Positions 47,613 through 58,527 of a stretch of DNA of 64,000 nt are shown here, in pieces. A program made the translations under genes and the position numbers. The notes below the pieces were generated by a model. That model was not told the DNA's origin, ran no database searches, and saw only the letters and a program-made list of their open reading frames with translations. Source of the DNA: Mikania micrantha (taxonomy: Eukaryota; Streptophyta; Magnoliopsida; Asterales; Asteraceae); contig CM018698.1 in assembly GCA_009363875.1 (NCBI GenBank), positions 60,111,067 to 60,175,066 of the forward strand, written 5' to 3'. The number at the start of each line of letters is the position of its first letter. The stretch's first letter is position 1.

Positions 47613-50374
47613 CTAGGTATGGACCCGCGCGTTGCGGCGCGAATGGAAATTTCGTAATACGTGTAGCGATGGTGGCGCATACACGTTTTTGGAATGGAGT
47701 TAGCTTTTGTACCTGTACACATATACCAAAAATAATATTAATCATAATGGAAATCAAAGATTTTTATAATCAAGCGAAAATGTAAGAATGGATGAAAAGT
47801 AGAGGAAATCGTGTAAATTCTTTCGGAAGATGGTTAGTCAATCAAAGATTTGCAGCCCTGTTTCTTAAAGAATCAGAATATGTCAAACACACGGGACCAT
47901 GAAAAGTGATTCTTACAACCTCATGTAGCAAAAGGAGATCCAAATATCAATTTCTGCACCACATTTTATTACAACCATTAATTATGATTATTCAATATTA
48001 CACAATCACCTCAATAGTTCGCATCTAAATACCTTCTAAGGTATTAGTGTAAACCTACAAGTAAAAGGAATTAACCATAACGAATTCATCCTAGAAATTT
48101 GAAAGATTTTCAAAGGATAAATGGCATGACAATAATGTTAAGTTGTGAAAAAAATATTATATTGAATAACAAAAAAACAGCTCATATAGGGTCATGACAA
48201 ACAGGAGTTTAAATCCATAAAGGCCACATTTGGTTATATTGAAATAATTCAAATTAACATCCTACCTTTTTGAGCATCAGTTTCAAAATAACGATAATTA
48301 AAATGCAATGTTAGTTACTAATCGTATACATAAAAGAAACAAATCAAAAGATTACAGAGGTAGTTAAATGCATATGCTTATATATCACAAAACCGCACTA
48401 AAAATTAAAGAAAAGCAAGCATTTTGTGGATCATTAGCATATAAAGGATATATTTAACGCAAAAAACATCAAAATAGCAACTAAAACAAATCAAATTCAG
48501 TCATGCCTAGTAACAGTTCAAAATGTATATAAATTAATATGTATGATTCCAAATGCAAGGACATAGTGCCTTTAACTACCTAGACTAAAATGAGGCTAAC
48601 AAATACAATAATCAAGATAAGACCAGCAATTGTAGGAATTTATGAAAGCATACTGGGCTGCAAATCCTGTAAATGCTGGTAATACAAAATGTCTTGAGCA
48701 AACACTGCAAGTTGATGAGAAATGTTTGTCCTATGGCCTAGTTTAAATAAAATCAAGAACATTAACACATAATTTACTCTCCATCTGAACTAATATTGTT
48801 AAAAAAATATATATCTTGTATATTTTATTCTTCAATTTTGTAAGTTTCAGTATACATTTTTTATATACACATGTTTTGTATTTAACTGACATGTTTTTTT
48901 GGGCTGAGAATTTATTTGCTAGGCTGATGATGTTGGGCTAATGTTGATTGTTGCTGGGCTGATCTTGATAATGTTGGGCTAATGCTGATTGTTGCTGGGC
49001 TGATCTTGCTGTTGGGCTTTAGCTGCTGGTAGAAGAAAGATTCAACTAATTGTATATTATGAGATATACAGATATCCTAAAAAACTTTTCTCAGAGAGTT
49101 AACTTCGAGAGTTTTCCAGGGTTTTCGTTTAGTTTTCTTTAGATCTGTTCTTTATTTTATGAGAGATTGAAGATGTATTAGTGATGTGTGATTATACATC
49201 TTCTTCAGTATCTGTTGAGTTTAGTTTTGTTCTTATTTGACTTGCATGTACAAATCTGTTCAATATTTGTTTGAATAAAGATTGTTTCGTATTCTTGGTT
49301 TTGACTAATATCTTATGAATTACAAGCTAAAGAGATTCTTGTATATATCTCGAGAATTGAAGGATTGAAATCAATTGAACCAAATGCGTATATGACAATT
49401 AAATCAAATCATACATTGTTGTGCTACAAATGATGTGCAATTTAGGTTGCCTGCAAACCACACGCTCTACAGCTAGAACTGATGTCCAAGTGAAGCTGCC
49501 TACAATCCTAGTTTTGCAACACACAAGTAAAAACAAACCCTAGCACCTCTGTTGATGAAAAACATAACTAAAATAGAATATCCAGTCTAACTCTAATCAG
49601 CTAATTTACCTATCAAACATCAACAATCAAAGACAGAAAGAACTTATTAGGGTTAGTAAATGAGGAAGAAATAAGGACTAATGGAGAGTAGTAAATTGAG
49701 GCAGAAAAAGAAGAAAACCATGATAACTCACCTTGTAAATATAGTCAGAGAAACCCTAGAAGAAGAGACCTGGTGGAGAGAAGCATTCAAAAACCATGTC
49801 AATCAATGTGATGTGTTGTCTGGGGCGCCTGAGAACAGATTAGGGCAAGAAACAGAAAGTAGGAGATTAACCAAGCATAATAAAAATTGAATGACCATAG
49901 CCAAAGGAGGAAAAAAGAATCCAATCAAGCATAGGAACCTAAATCAAAGCAAAACCTAATCATTCAGGCAAACTATCAATTGCAATAGCAGACATCAACA
50001 AAAACAGAGAAGATGCAATATGAGGCAGGGAAAGTAAAAAAAAAAAAAGACGGAGCACTCTTACCTTGGAAAGGTAGATCAAAGAAGGAGCTGAAAAACC
50101 TTAGAAGAAGACATCCAGTGATAGCAAGCATTAGTGAGACGAAGAGGCAGAAGCAAAAGGCGTGACTAGTTGATGCAATGAGCAGGAAAACCCTAGAAGA
50201 AGACACCCTTGCCGAAGAGGTAGAAGCGATAAGCGATATTAGGGGCAAGAAACAGCGAGGAAACGAAGGGCTGGAGTCGGCGCCTTAGGGAAGAAATAAG
50301 GAACAGAGAAAAGCGACAAGGAAGAAAGAAAAGTGACGTATTCAATCACCGACATTCCTTTTTATTAGTATAGG
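47613..50374 (-). mobile_element. Non-autonomous Helitron
   Basis: On the minus strand the 3' end is a GC-rich hairpin (CGCGCCGCAACGCGCGGG) followed by TCCATAC and CTAG at 47616-47613, with host T next (47612). The 5' end reads CCTATACTAATAAAAAGG from 50374, preceded by host A. Hairpin plus CTAG and A|T flanks are Helitron hallmarks; the 5' end has CC instead of TC. No RepHel coding sequence is visible. The interior includes an LTR-like block (48797-49303) and C/T-rich stretches resembling gene leaders (about 49680-50340 on the minus strand), but no recognised protein. Confidence 0.7.
48797..49303 (+). repeat. LTR-like insertion inside the Helitron
   Basis: Starts TGTTAAAAAAATATAT, includes a duplicated block of about 38 bp (gttgggctaatgytgattgt-tgctgggctgatcttg) near 48930-49010, and has an aataaag signal near the right end. 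It is flanked by actaatat on both sides (48789-48796, 49304-49311). An 8-bp flank is too long for a normal LTR TSD and the right end lacks CA, so the class is uncertain. Confidence 0.35.
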
Positions 50375-50679
50375 TAATATCTTGCAGTTAAAAGGCACGA
50401 TTATGCAGTGCTAATGTGAGTACTCATGTGGTATTCGAATTTTTAAAACATGTTATAAGTTGTATTTAGTTGTAATGAGTCTTTGTTTAAGATCTTCGAT
50501 CTATTGTTATATAATTGTTTTTGTGCTAATAAATCATAATGTATTAATCTCCTGATAATGAAAAAAAATCCGGTGCCTAGGGCAAGAAATAAAAATTGAA
50601 CCCTTCTAAAAAATTAACTTATTAATTTATATATAAAAAATTAATAATATAACACATATATATATATATATACTTTATA
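50375..50679. other. Spacer between two Helitrons
   Basis: A/T-rich; around 50570-50610 (ggtgcctagggcaagaaat) there is weak similarity to MITE ends. Nothing else recognised. Confidence 0.4.
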
Positions 50680-51077
50680 TCTATACTTTATAATAAAGGA
50701 AGATTTTTTTTCTTATGTGTCATCACTACATCAACTTTTCCTATAAATTTGACACGTGTCGTCACCATATTCATTCTTGTATTAAAAATGACACATGACA
50801 TGATATAATTTAATCTAAGTTATAATTCATTATTAATTAATTAAATTTAATTAATAAATGCATAAATTAGGCCTATTTTTTCGTTTAATTCAACCGGATG
50901 TTTGACCGATTTCGTTTTCTCTCCTTCTCATTAGGCTAACATCAGTTCCATTTTGAAAATTCTACTGCAACAGTTTTGATTAGGAAACCCTAAAAGTTCT
51001 TTCCATCAAATATTCAAATCTCCTTCATAGTGAGCATTGATTCAGGGTATGTTCGAGCAACATAGTCCTAGCTCACC

Positions 51078-51394
51078 AGTGCTTCACTGGAGAAGCAACA
51101 TCGGTGATCATTCTCCGTCGACATATAGTTGACTCCGGCAATGGTGGAGGTTTCGAGATGTATTACGACGCCGGAGGTGAAGCGGGTTTAAGCCTGGTAT
51201 CGGTGAGTATATTAAGCTCTTTATCGGGTTTGGGTTTCAATCGGTTGCTGGAACAATTAACTCAGATTCAATCAAACAGGTTAGGGATAATTGAACATAA
51301 TTCATCGGCGTCAAAAGCCGCCATTGAAGCACTTCCGACGATCATGATTCAAGAAGCTCACGTATCTAAACAATCACACTGTGGACGAAGATGA
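51078..51394 (+). pseudogene. Captured fragment of a RING-H2 E3 ligase gene (RDUF-like)
   Basis: The open frame reads DSGNGGGFEMYYDAGGEAGL, LGFNRLLEQLTQIQSNRLGI, ASKAAIEALPTIMIQEAHVS and KQSHC. This order (acidic/Gly-rich EMYYD, GFDRLLEQL, PPASKAAIEALP, then the first His-Cys of the RING) is that of plant RING-H2 ubiquitin ligases of the DUF1117/RDUF type just upstream of the RING finger. The RING itself is missing: the frame ends GRR-stop where HCAVC would be expected. It has no recognisable 5' or 3' gene parts and lies 0.4 kb inside a Helitron, fitting gene-fragment capture. Expression is unknown. Confidence 0.6.
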
Positions 51395-51789
51395 GAATAT
51401 GATGATGATGATGATGATGGAGATCGAATATACCCTGAAGTTGCTGTGTCATTGATGTTTGGATTTCTTTGCAGATGAAGGTGAAGTAAATTCCATTCAT
51501 ATCGGTAATATTATATGTCACGTATCTTCACCGTTCTCTATTGCCTTTTAGTTTAATGATTTATAGTTTATACCTTGTCTAGCAGAAATGTGATTAACAT
51601 TCTTCAAAACAGAATTGAACCAAATCGGAATCTTACTGTTTGAATACATCTTTAATTGAAATAGCCAATATCAAAGCAAGCTAACTTTTATTAAATCCAT
51701 TTGCATCCATGAAAGGTAAAGCTAAACATTTCTTTGTTTCATATTAGATTATATATATACATATATATATTGGATTTTATATATTAGAT

Positions 51790-51799
<10 letters not shown>

Positions 51800-51822
<23 letters not shown>

Positions 51823-51979
51823 AAAGTGGAGGAAAAAAAACGAGCTGGCTCGTGGCTTTTTACGATCGAGCTAGAGCCCGAATTTTGTCTCGAAAGAGAT
51901 TTCGGCTCGACTCGGACTTGGCTCGAAAATCCACGAGCTAAGCTGGAGCCAGGCTCTGCTCGGCTCGATTACATCCCTA
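51800..51979. repeat. (TG)n tract and CTCG-rich MITE end
   Basis: A tatatatgtgtgtgtg tract precedes sequence rich in gagctggctcg/cggctcga motifs that ends gattacatccCTA at 51979, resembling a hAT-type terminus (minus strand TAGGGATGTAATC). The left terminus is not identified. Confidence 0.4.
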
Positions 51980-52546
51980 AAGACAAGTGATGGTTGGTGA
52001 CACTATAATTATTTTTCCAGGTGTTCAATTGTAATCGTAATTAATAAACTATTATATGAAATATGTTTTTTAATAAAAATAACGGTGTAATCAATTTAAG
52101 AATTTTTGAAAACCTTGAAAATAAGGAATTTAAACCGTAAGATAGTATAATATCTTACGTTGTTTTTTATTAATTATTAAATTATTAATTTTATTTTATA
52201 ATTAAAATTTTACTTAATAATAGCCAAATATTTAGCCCGGTAAGTTTAAAATTCATACCATAAATTTTAAACCTCAATATGTCATCAAATACAAATTAAT
52301 AGTAAAAAAAAATTAAATTCAAATTTTTTTTCAATCATATGACTTATTTGTTACCTATTTTTACTCAATATTTATCTTATTAATATTTTTTTGAATTCCC
52401 TAATTTTACTCATAAACAATATATCTATATAATCTATTAATCTTATATAATCTCAATCATGAATCTCTCCACTCAAAATCTGCTCTCCTCTTAATTGTCA
52501 TCTTAATCAGGTATCAACTGTTTATCTTTTTTTCTTATCTATTATC

Positions 52547-53001
52547 TATTATATATAATAAATCAAAATAAAAGAGGACACATGTCATTTATCTAGACTA
52601 TCCTCACAATAATTTTCCCGCTTCTCTCTCTTATTTAATGCATCATAAATTAAATAATAATATTAATTATTGAATAAGCATTTATATATTTTTAAATTGA
52701 AAATATTTTTTAAGACATCAAAAATATATTAATATAAAAAATACTTTTTTTTCAAAAGAAAACTTATTATAAAATAATAAATATTGAAAACGGTTTTCTA
52801 AAATAAAATTTTTGGAAAACAAACTTTGAAAAACTAATATTGAAAAAAATAATATTATTATTTTATTATTTAAAGTATTAAGTTTTTCAAAATTTTTAAT
52901 CATATTTTTTTTTAAAAATTGACTTATATTATAAAGATTTTCATTAATGACTATATTTTTTTTTGTATTTAACATTTGTAATACACGTGATACTAACATA
53001 G
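52547..53001 (+). repeat. Helitron-like unit in tandem with its host Helitron
   Basis: Starts tctattatatataataaatc and ends gtaatacacgtgatactaac atag. The sequence after 53001 (aataaatcaaaac...cccgtttctctctc) repeats the block beginning at 52558 (aataaatcaaaat...cccgcttctctctc), so the right part of the Helitron looks like two or more diverged end-to-end copies. Confidence 0.5.
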
Positions 53002-53344
53002 TACTTAATAAATCAAAACAATTAATTATCATCACACTACATTTCCCGTTTCTCTCTCCTCATAAACACATAAATTTATTAAATAGTAATTTTATATTCT
53101 TTGTACTTTTTTCAATTAAAAAAATTCTTGATATTAACAAAAAATATTACATAATAATATTAAATACGAATTATATTATACGTACCTTTTATAATTAAAA
53201 AGGAATTCTTAATATAATAAAAATATTTTAATATTAAAAACACACTTTTAAAAAATGAAATTATTATAAAATAAGAAAACCTTCCAAAAATTTATAACTG
53301 ATGATATCTTTTTATAATTTATAAGTCATTATTATTAACCAATG

Positions 53345-53688
53345 TTTTCATAACCGGACCGGACGTCGAACCGGTCTCGTTACCGGTCAGAGGTCGGACC
53401 GGTCGGATCGGTCGAACCGGATTTAAGAACCGGAGGATTTTATAAACATTTTATAAATATATATATATAAAAAATCAAAAAAAATTTAAAAAAAAATCAA
53501 AAAAAATCAAAAAACCGGTTCAACCACCGGTCCGACCACCGGTTTTCCGGTCCGACCGCCGGTTCACCGGTCCGACCGGCCGGTTCACCCAAAAACGGTT
53601 CAAGACCCTTAACCGGACCGGTCCACCCACCGGTTCCCGGTCCGACCGGTCCGACCGGCCGGTCCGGTCCGGTTTTCAAAACAGTGTT
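53345..53688. repeat. CCGGT-rich MITE with inverted ends
   Basis: Left end gttttcataaccggaccgg and right end ccggtccggttttcaaaac are inverted repeats; the interior is an A/T core flanked by repeated accggtccgacc units. No TSD could be confirmed. Confidence 0.6.
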
Positions 53689-53969
53689 ATTAACTATTTA
53701 TTATTTTCTTTATCAATTTGTTTAATAATAAAAGAGGGCATCCTATTATTTTGTAAAAAATGACACTTTTTAAAAACAACTTTTTTAAAATGAAACGTTT
53801 AGAAACCAAACTTTGAAAAGGAAATTTTAAAATAAAGTATTATTATTTTATTTTCTGTGTAATGTTGTTTATATATTAAAACAAAAAATCATTTACAATT
53901 TTTAAATTTGTATTATTGAATACTTATTAATTTTTTTTCAATCCGTGCAATACACGGGATGCTAACCTA

Positions 53970-53970
<1 letters not shown>

Positions 53971-54002
<32 letters not shown>
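53971..54002. repeat. (TA)n microsatellite at the Helitron 3' flank
   Basis: TA repeat immediately after the Helitron CTAG terminus. Confidence 0.8.
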
Positions 54003-54004
<2 letters not shown>

Positions 54005-54045
54005 TCGGGCGCCTTAAAAGACCAAGCCTAGGACGGTTTCCTACT

Positions 54046-54222
54046 TCCATGGGCGGAGCATTGTAGGGACGAGGAGGGCGACCGTCCCCCTATTTTTTCG
54101 TGTAGTAGTGTCCATTTCTCGATACGTAGTGTAAAATTTTTTAACAATTTTTATTTCGACCCCCCTGAAAAAGTTTCCCCCCCCCCCACTCGTAGAGTTT
54201 TGGTCAAGCTCTGCCACTGGTG
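54046..54222. mobile_element. Small MITE
   Basis: Ends ccatgggcggagcattgtag and (reverse complement) ccagtggcagagcttgacc are imperfect inverted repeats around a 177-bp unit with poly-C tract (54177-54188). Similar gtgacggagcttga sequence starts at 16640. Confidence 0.5.
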
Positions 54223-54873
54223 CCTACTTAACTCCTCCCCTAGATCGGCCCTGGTATTCACATAACAGTCGTTAAGCTTGTGTGACGTGGGTTCAGGTTG
54301 TAAACCCGCAGGCCGCATTAGATTAGAAGGTGCCATCAAGGTGGAGATAAAGTGTCATCTTATTTTGCAATTAAAAAAAATACTTAAATCATGTAATATG
54401 GGATCAACTTAATACCTTTTTTCAAAGAAAATATGGGTAATGGTTAAAATTTGATATGTAAGTTTTTGAGTGTTTGTTAATTCCTTGGATGCTCTGATAT
54501 TTGCTTAGAATTCGTTAATTATTTCATGGGTATCCTCGAATTTAATTAGATAAGAATGAGATATTCTGGAAAGAAAACGAGATCTGTTAAGGAAATTCTT
54601 TTGTGTGTCCCCACTAAATATTACTATATATACAAAACCAAACGACATCATTGCGACTGAATAGTAATAATAATTAAATATTAATAATAATTAAATAATG
54701 ATTATTATATATTATTAATACTAATTAAATATTTATAATTATATAATATATGATCTTCAGTCAAAAAAAACGGCAAGCCTGCATCCGTAAAACAATAATT
54801 AATAAAAAATAATTATTATATAATATTAGTAATAATTAAATAATTTATTATTTTATTCTAATAATATACTAAC

Positions 54874-55094
54874 CAAAGGCTTCTCCTAATGGTACAGCTT
54901 TGACTTCTCTATGAGAAGGCTTAGGTATGAATTCGGGCCGAAGCATATTTGCTGAGGTAGTGTCAGAAGGTTTACCCAGTAGTGAGATTCCTCTTGTAGT
55001 AGGCTCGGGCGTCCGCCCCAGAGCGCCAAATTTGAAGGATTGTTGAAATTCTGTCTTAGATGTCGTTGTACTAGGCCGTTCAAAAAAAAAATAC
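54874..55094 (+). mobile_element. SINE with 12-bp TSD
   Basis: 221 bp with A-box-like taatggtacagc and B-box-like ggtatgaattcggg, ending aggccgttcaaaaaaaaaa. Flanked by taatatactaac (54862-54873, 55095-55106). The tail is shared with the SINE pieces at 21348-21403 and 43026-43137. Confidence 0.8.
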
Positions 55095-55561
55095 TAATAT
55101 ACTAACTGCTTTATAATAATTAATTAACTAATAGTCAAAACTTTTGCGCGCGTTTTGATTTATTATTTTAAAATGGAGTGACAGTCATTGCAACCATGTG
55201 TTTTCGTTTTGATATTCGTGATGTTGTCACCACGACAGCATGAGTCTAAAAGGCGGCTACAAGCCGTAATTATAATTAATAATTAATAATTGTTTATTAT
55301 ATTAATAATAATTAAATATTAAATAATAATAATTAATTAACTAACAATGAAAACATTTGCACATGTTTTGATTTAATATTTCAGGATGGGTTGACAACCG
55401 TTGCAACCAGTTTTTTGTTTACGTTTTGATATTCGTGATGTTGTTACCATGGCAGGATGATTGACTCAAAATTAATTATTAATATTAATTGTTAAATAAT
55501 AATTAATTTGTTACCGTTTTGTTTAGTCGGCTTATGTTCGTGTTTATTAATGCTATATTTT

Positions 55562-55871
55562 ACAACTAAGCACGACATTTTTTTATTATGGTGTGACAGA
55601 CACATTTATAACGGCTACACTTTAGGATTTTGAGTCGGAGTGACAACTGTTATAACGTGTTTTTATATATGTGTTTTGGATACATGAGATCGTGCATGCG
55701 TTCTTATATTAGAAAAACAACTAAGCACGACATTTTTTTATTATGGTGTGACAGACACGTTTATAACGGCTACACTTTAGGATTTTGAGTCGGAGTGACA
55801 ACTGTTATAACGTGTTTTTATATTTATGTTTTGGATACGCGAGATCATGTATGCGTTCTTATATTAGAAAT
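55562..55871. repeat. 155-bp tandem duplication
   Basis: acaactaagcacgacatttt ... gtgtgacagacac ... gagtcggagtgacaactgtt ... gcgttcttatattaga occurs twice in a row with few differences. Weaker related blocks (gtgacagtcattgcaaccatg, gacaaccgttgcaaccag) lie at 55180 and 55390. Confidence 0.75.
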
Positions 55872-56871
55872 GGTGACAAAATTTCTCGCCTCATGGTTTT
55901 CTAATTTAGAGTTTTTGACGCGGTTATGTTTATTCTTATGATTTTAGAGGCGATTTCTTATAATAATTATTTTAAGTGGATGGAAATTGTAGCAGTTGTG
56001 TGTGTATATATTCTAATTTTAGAGCCAAAAAATAATCTGTCATGATTCCAGGGCAACGAGATAATGAAATTTTTTACGCATGCATAAATTAAATAACTAT
56101 TACTAACAATACTATTAAATACAATAATAATTAAAAAATAACATAAACAATTCTTAAATTGAATATTGATGATACCAATTAAAAAATAGTGGTTTTATGA
56201 ATGCGAACCATTTGTTTGATGTTTTAATTATATAATTTTTCACATTGTGTTTACTATCGTGATTAAATACCCATATCAAGTGACGATTAATATTTTTGAT
56301 ATTATCGCTATCATAATTAGATATTAGTATTTATATTGATATAGTAGTATGACTTATTATATTTTTGACATAATTTTAATTGATTAGATATCGTTTTCTG
56401 TATTAATATGGGGTTATCGCGGTAACGCGCGGGTAGACACCTAGTTATGTTTATATAGTTGGAAGTTTTAGAACACCAACTATTTCAACGGTTAGAAAAC
56501 GGTTTGACAGTTGTTTATTTGTTTCAAAGGTTTCAAAGTTATAATATTTCATAATAGGAGAAAGTGAATATGGGGCTGTTAAGCACCTAACTTAGGTGTG
56601 AAACCCATCAGAACGACGTAATTTTGATTAAATATCATTAATTATGGTATGTGCAAAATTTATGGAGTGAAAATAGGAACAAAAAAATTACCATAATTAA
56701 TGAGATTTAATCAAAACTATATCGTTTTGATGGGTTTCACACATAATTTAGGTGATTAACAGCCTCATATTCACTTTTCTCTTCATAATATGATAATCAA
56801 ACTCTATCTATTTAAGAGGAAATCTACAGTTGAGAAAATCCTCTGCTTAACTCAAAACAAATTTTGCTTCA

Positions 56872-56935
56872 ACGTCTGATTAGCTAGTTGGTGAGGTAAT
56901 AGCTTACCAAAGCGATGATCAGTAGCTAGTCCGAG
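56872..56935 (+). pseudogene. rrn16: Plastid 16S rRNA fragment (NUPT)
   Basis: About 64 bp (acgtctgattagctagttgg ... agcttaccaa-gcgatgatcagtagct-gtccgaga) matches the conserved stretch around E. coli 16S position 240-300 as found in chloroplast rRNA, with a few substitutions. The flanks are not rRNA. This is a short organelle-to-nucleus insertion, not an rRNA gene. Confidence 0.8.
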
Positions 56936-56944
56936 ATAAGATTT

Positions 56945-58099
56945 AACCTTATAATCTCTCATAAGAAAATTTATAAGATTACGAGAGAAATAATTGATTT
57001 TCTTTTTGAATCGCAGTAAAATAATTAATCTTTGGATACTATTATCGTTAATTTATTTGAACGATAAGAAAAGTAATCATTTTTAGAGGGTATGACTTTC
57101 GAGTCGTGACTCGTGAGGTATTCAGTTGTTATTTGAGTATATTGAAACTCATGGGCCCAAAATGATTTTTTGCATCTTTTGAATCAGTTTGAAGTTGTTG
57201 ATATATCTACGAATCATACTATATTACTACCTAAAACATCTTCAATTATTGTAATATCTTTTGATAATATTATTTTAATATATGAAGTTGTTTGATGATT
57301 AAGAACGCAAAAAAACCAACCATTTAAAGAAGCATTCATGTTTTGTTTACGCTCATTATATAAAAGAATAAATATAAAAAAATTTGTTTATTTAGTTAAA
57401 TAAACTAGCATTAACATATGCCATATTTGCTCATTTATGCTCATGAATGTCTCGTTATATTCATCTATATTCAGTTATTATGTATATTCATTGAATTATG
57501 TATATTTTCAAATTTTTAAAACTTAGTTAATTATCTTAACATTTAAACTAGATAGTTATATATTGTAGTTTGTATCTTGTTAATAAAATTTTGCCATTTG
57601 AAACACTAATATTTTAGACATTATTTTAGAAAATAACAAATACTTGTTCATGTTTGTTCAGTTCATTTATAATCATATTTCAAAAAAAAAAACGTTTGTA
57701 AAACTAATTCTATACATTTATTTATTTTAATAGTAGTAAATATATCAAAAGTTAAACACACATACACACACGCCTATATATGTATTAATAAATAAGTTGT
57801 TTAATTTCTCTTATATGTGTTTTTTAATTTTATTATTTAATAAATAAATATTTATTTAACGCAAAAGAAAAACAAAACATTAATATGAAGATAATTTATA
57901 AAAATAACATGCGTTAATGGTCGCATTAGACAAAATAGGATCAATCTTGAATATGTTTGGGGACTCGTAGCCACCAAACACCAATGACTCAATAAATCGA
58001 GAATGATGGATCTATATATTTTTTTAACGATGTTTTTGCTCACGTCTATCCCTCACTTATGCGGCCTCTAAGCAAGGTCAACTACTCAACATCTGTGGG
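56945..58099. other. Intergenic region, no feature recognised
   Basis: A/T-rich; inverted 40-60 bp blocks at 56580-56640 and 56690-56760 (ttaatcaaaat...gttttgatgggtttcac) suggest a small MITE hairpin. No gene seen. Confidence 0.4.
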
Positions 58100-58250
58100 A
58101 ATTCACGACACTCGATTCGCAGGAACCCTGTAAACCTCCCCCCCATCGGAATCAAACCTTGGATAAACTTCAAGCTGACCCTTCATTTAGTGTCCTTAGT
58201 AATGATACAACCTTGTCATCAACAAAAATGTAGGTTACACAGCTACCGTA
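58100..58250 (-). repeat. Possible SINE fragment
   Basis: Minus strand contains AAGGTTTGATTCCGATGGGG (B-box-like). No clear tail or TSD, so low confidence. Confidence 0.3.
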
Positions 58251-58527
58251 AAAGCTTGGGCAATTATTAATCATGACCATGATAACAAGAATCAGGTAGT
58301 CAGATTTCTTTTCATTCTAGCAAGTCAAAACTCATTAAAAAGTGGACATAAAATCCGTACACTATACCTCCTGAATTTGCTTGACGGGGCATAACCTCTT
58401 TATCATTTAATTGTCTCATTTCGAACAACATTTAACAACACCAAGAGCGATTCCCATGCTTTGCTATCATTTGAACTCGATGTGTTTTGGGCCCATGCGT
58501 ATGATTGTATTGGGCCATAAACAACAA

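Larger units (their letters stand above)
50680..53970 (+). mobile_element. Helitron carrying a captured RING-gene fragment
   Basis: 5' end TCTATACTTTATAATAAAGG at 50680 after host A. 3' end hairpin CCGTGCAATACACGG (53943-53957) then GATGCTAAC and CTAG (53967-53970) before host T. No helicase or Rep motif is visible, so it is non-autonomous. Inside are a captured gene piece (about 51078-51394), a nested or duplicated Helitron-like unit (52547-53001) and a CCGGT-rich MITE (53345-53688). Confidence 0.72.
54620..56444 (+). mobile_element. Probable Helitron (3' end clear, 5' end uncertain)
   Basis: 3' end: hairpin CGCGGTAACGCG with CGGGTAGACAC and CTAG at 56441-56444, followed by host T. A possible 5' end is ttactatatatacaaaacc near 54620. 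The interior has a SINE (54874-55094) and a 155-bp tandem duplication (55562-55871). No coding sequence. Confidence 0.5.

Noticed and set aside
49681..49890. 69-codon open frame (MESSKLRQKKKKTMITHLVN)
   Set aside because: Low complexity, inside a Helitron, no family resemblance.
52718..53035. 105-codon open frame on the minus strand
   Set aside because: Phe/Ile/Lys-rich translation of A/T-rich Helitron DNA.
53497..53679. 60-codon PVGPG-rich frame (collagen-like)
   Set aside because: Produced by the repeated accggtccgacc units of a MITE.
56872..56935. 16S rRNA gene
   Set aside because: Only about 64 bp match; it is an organelle-derived scrap.
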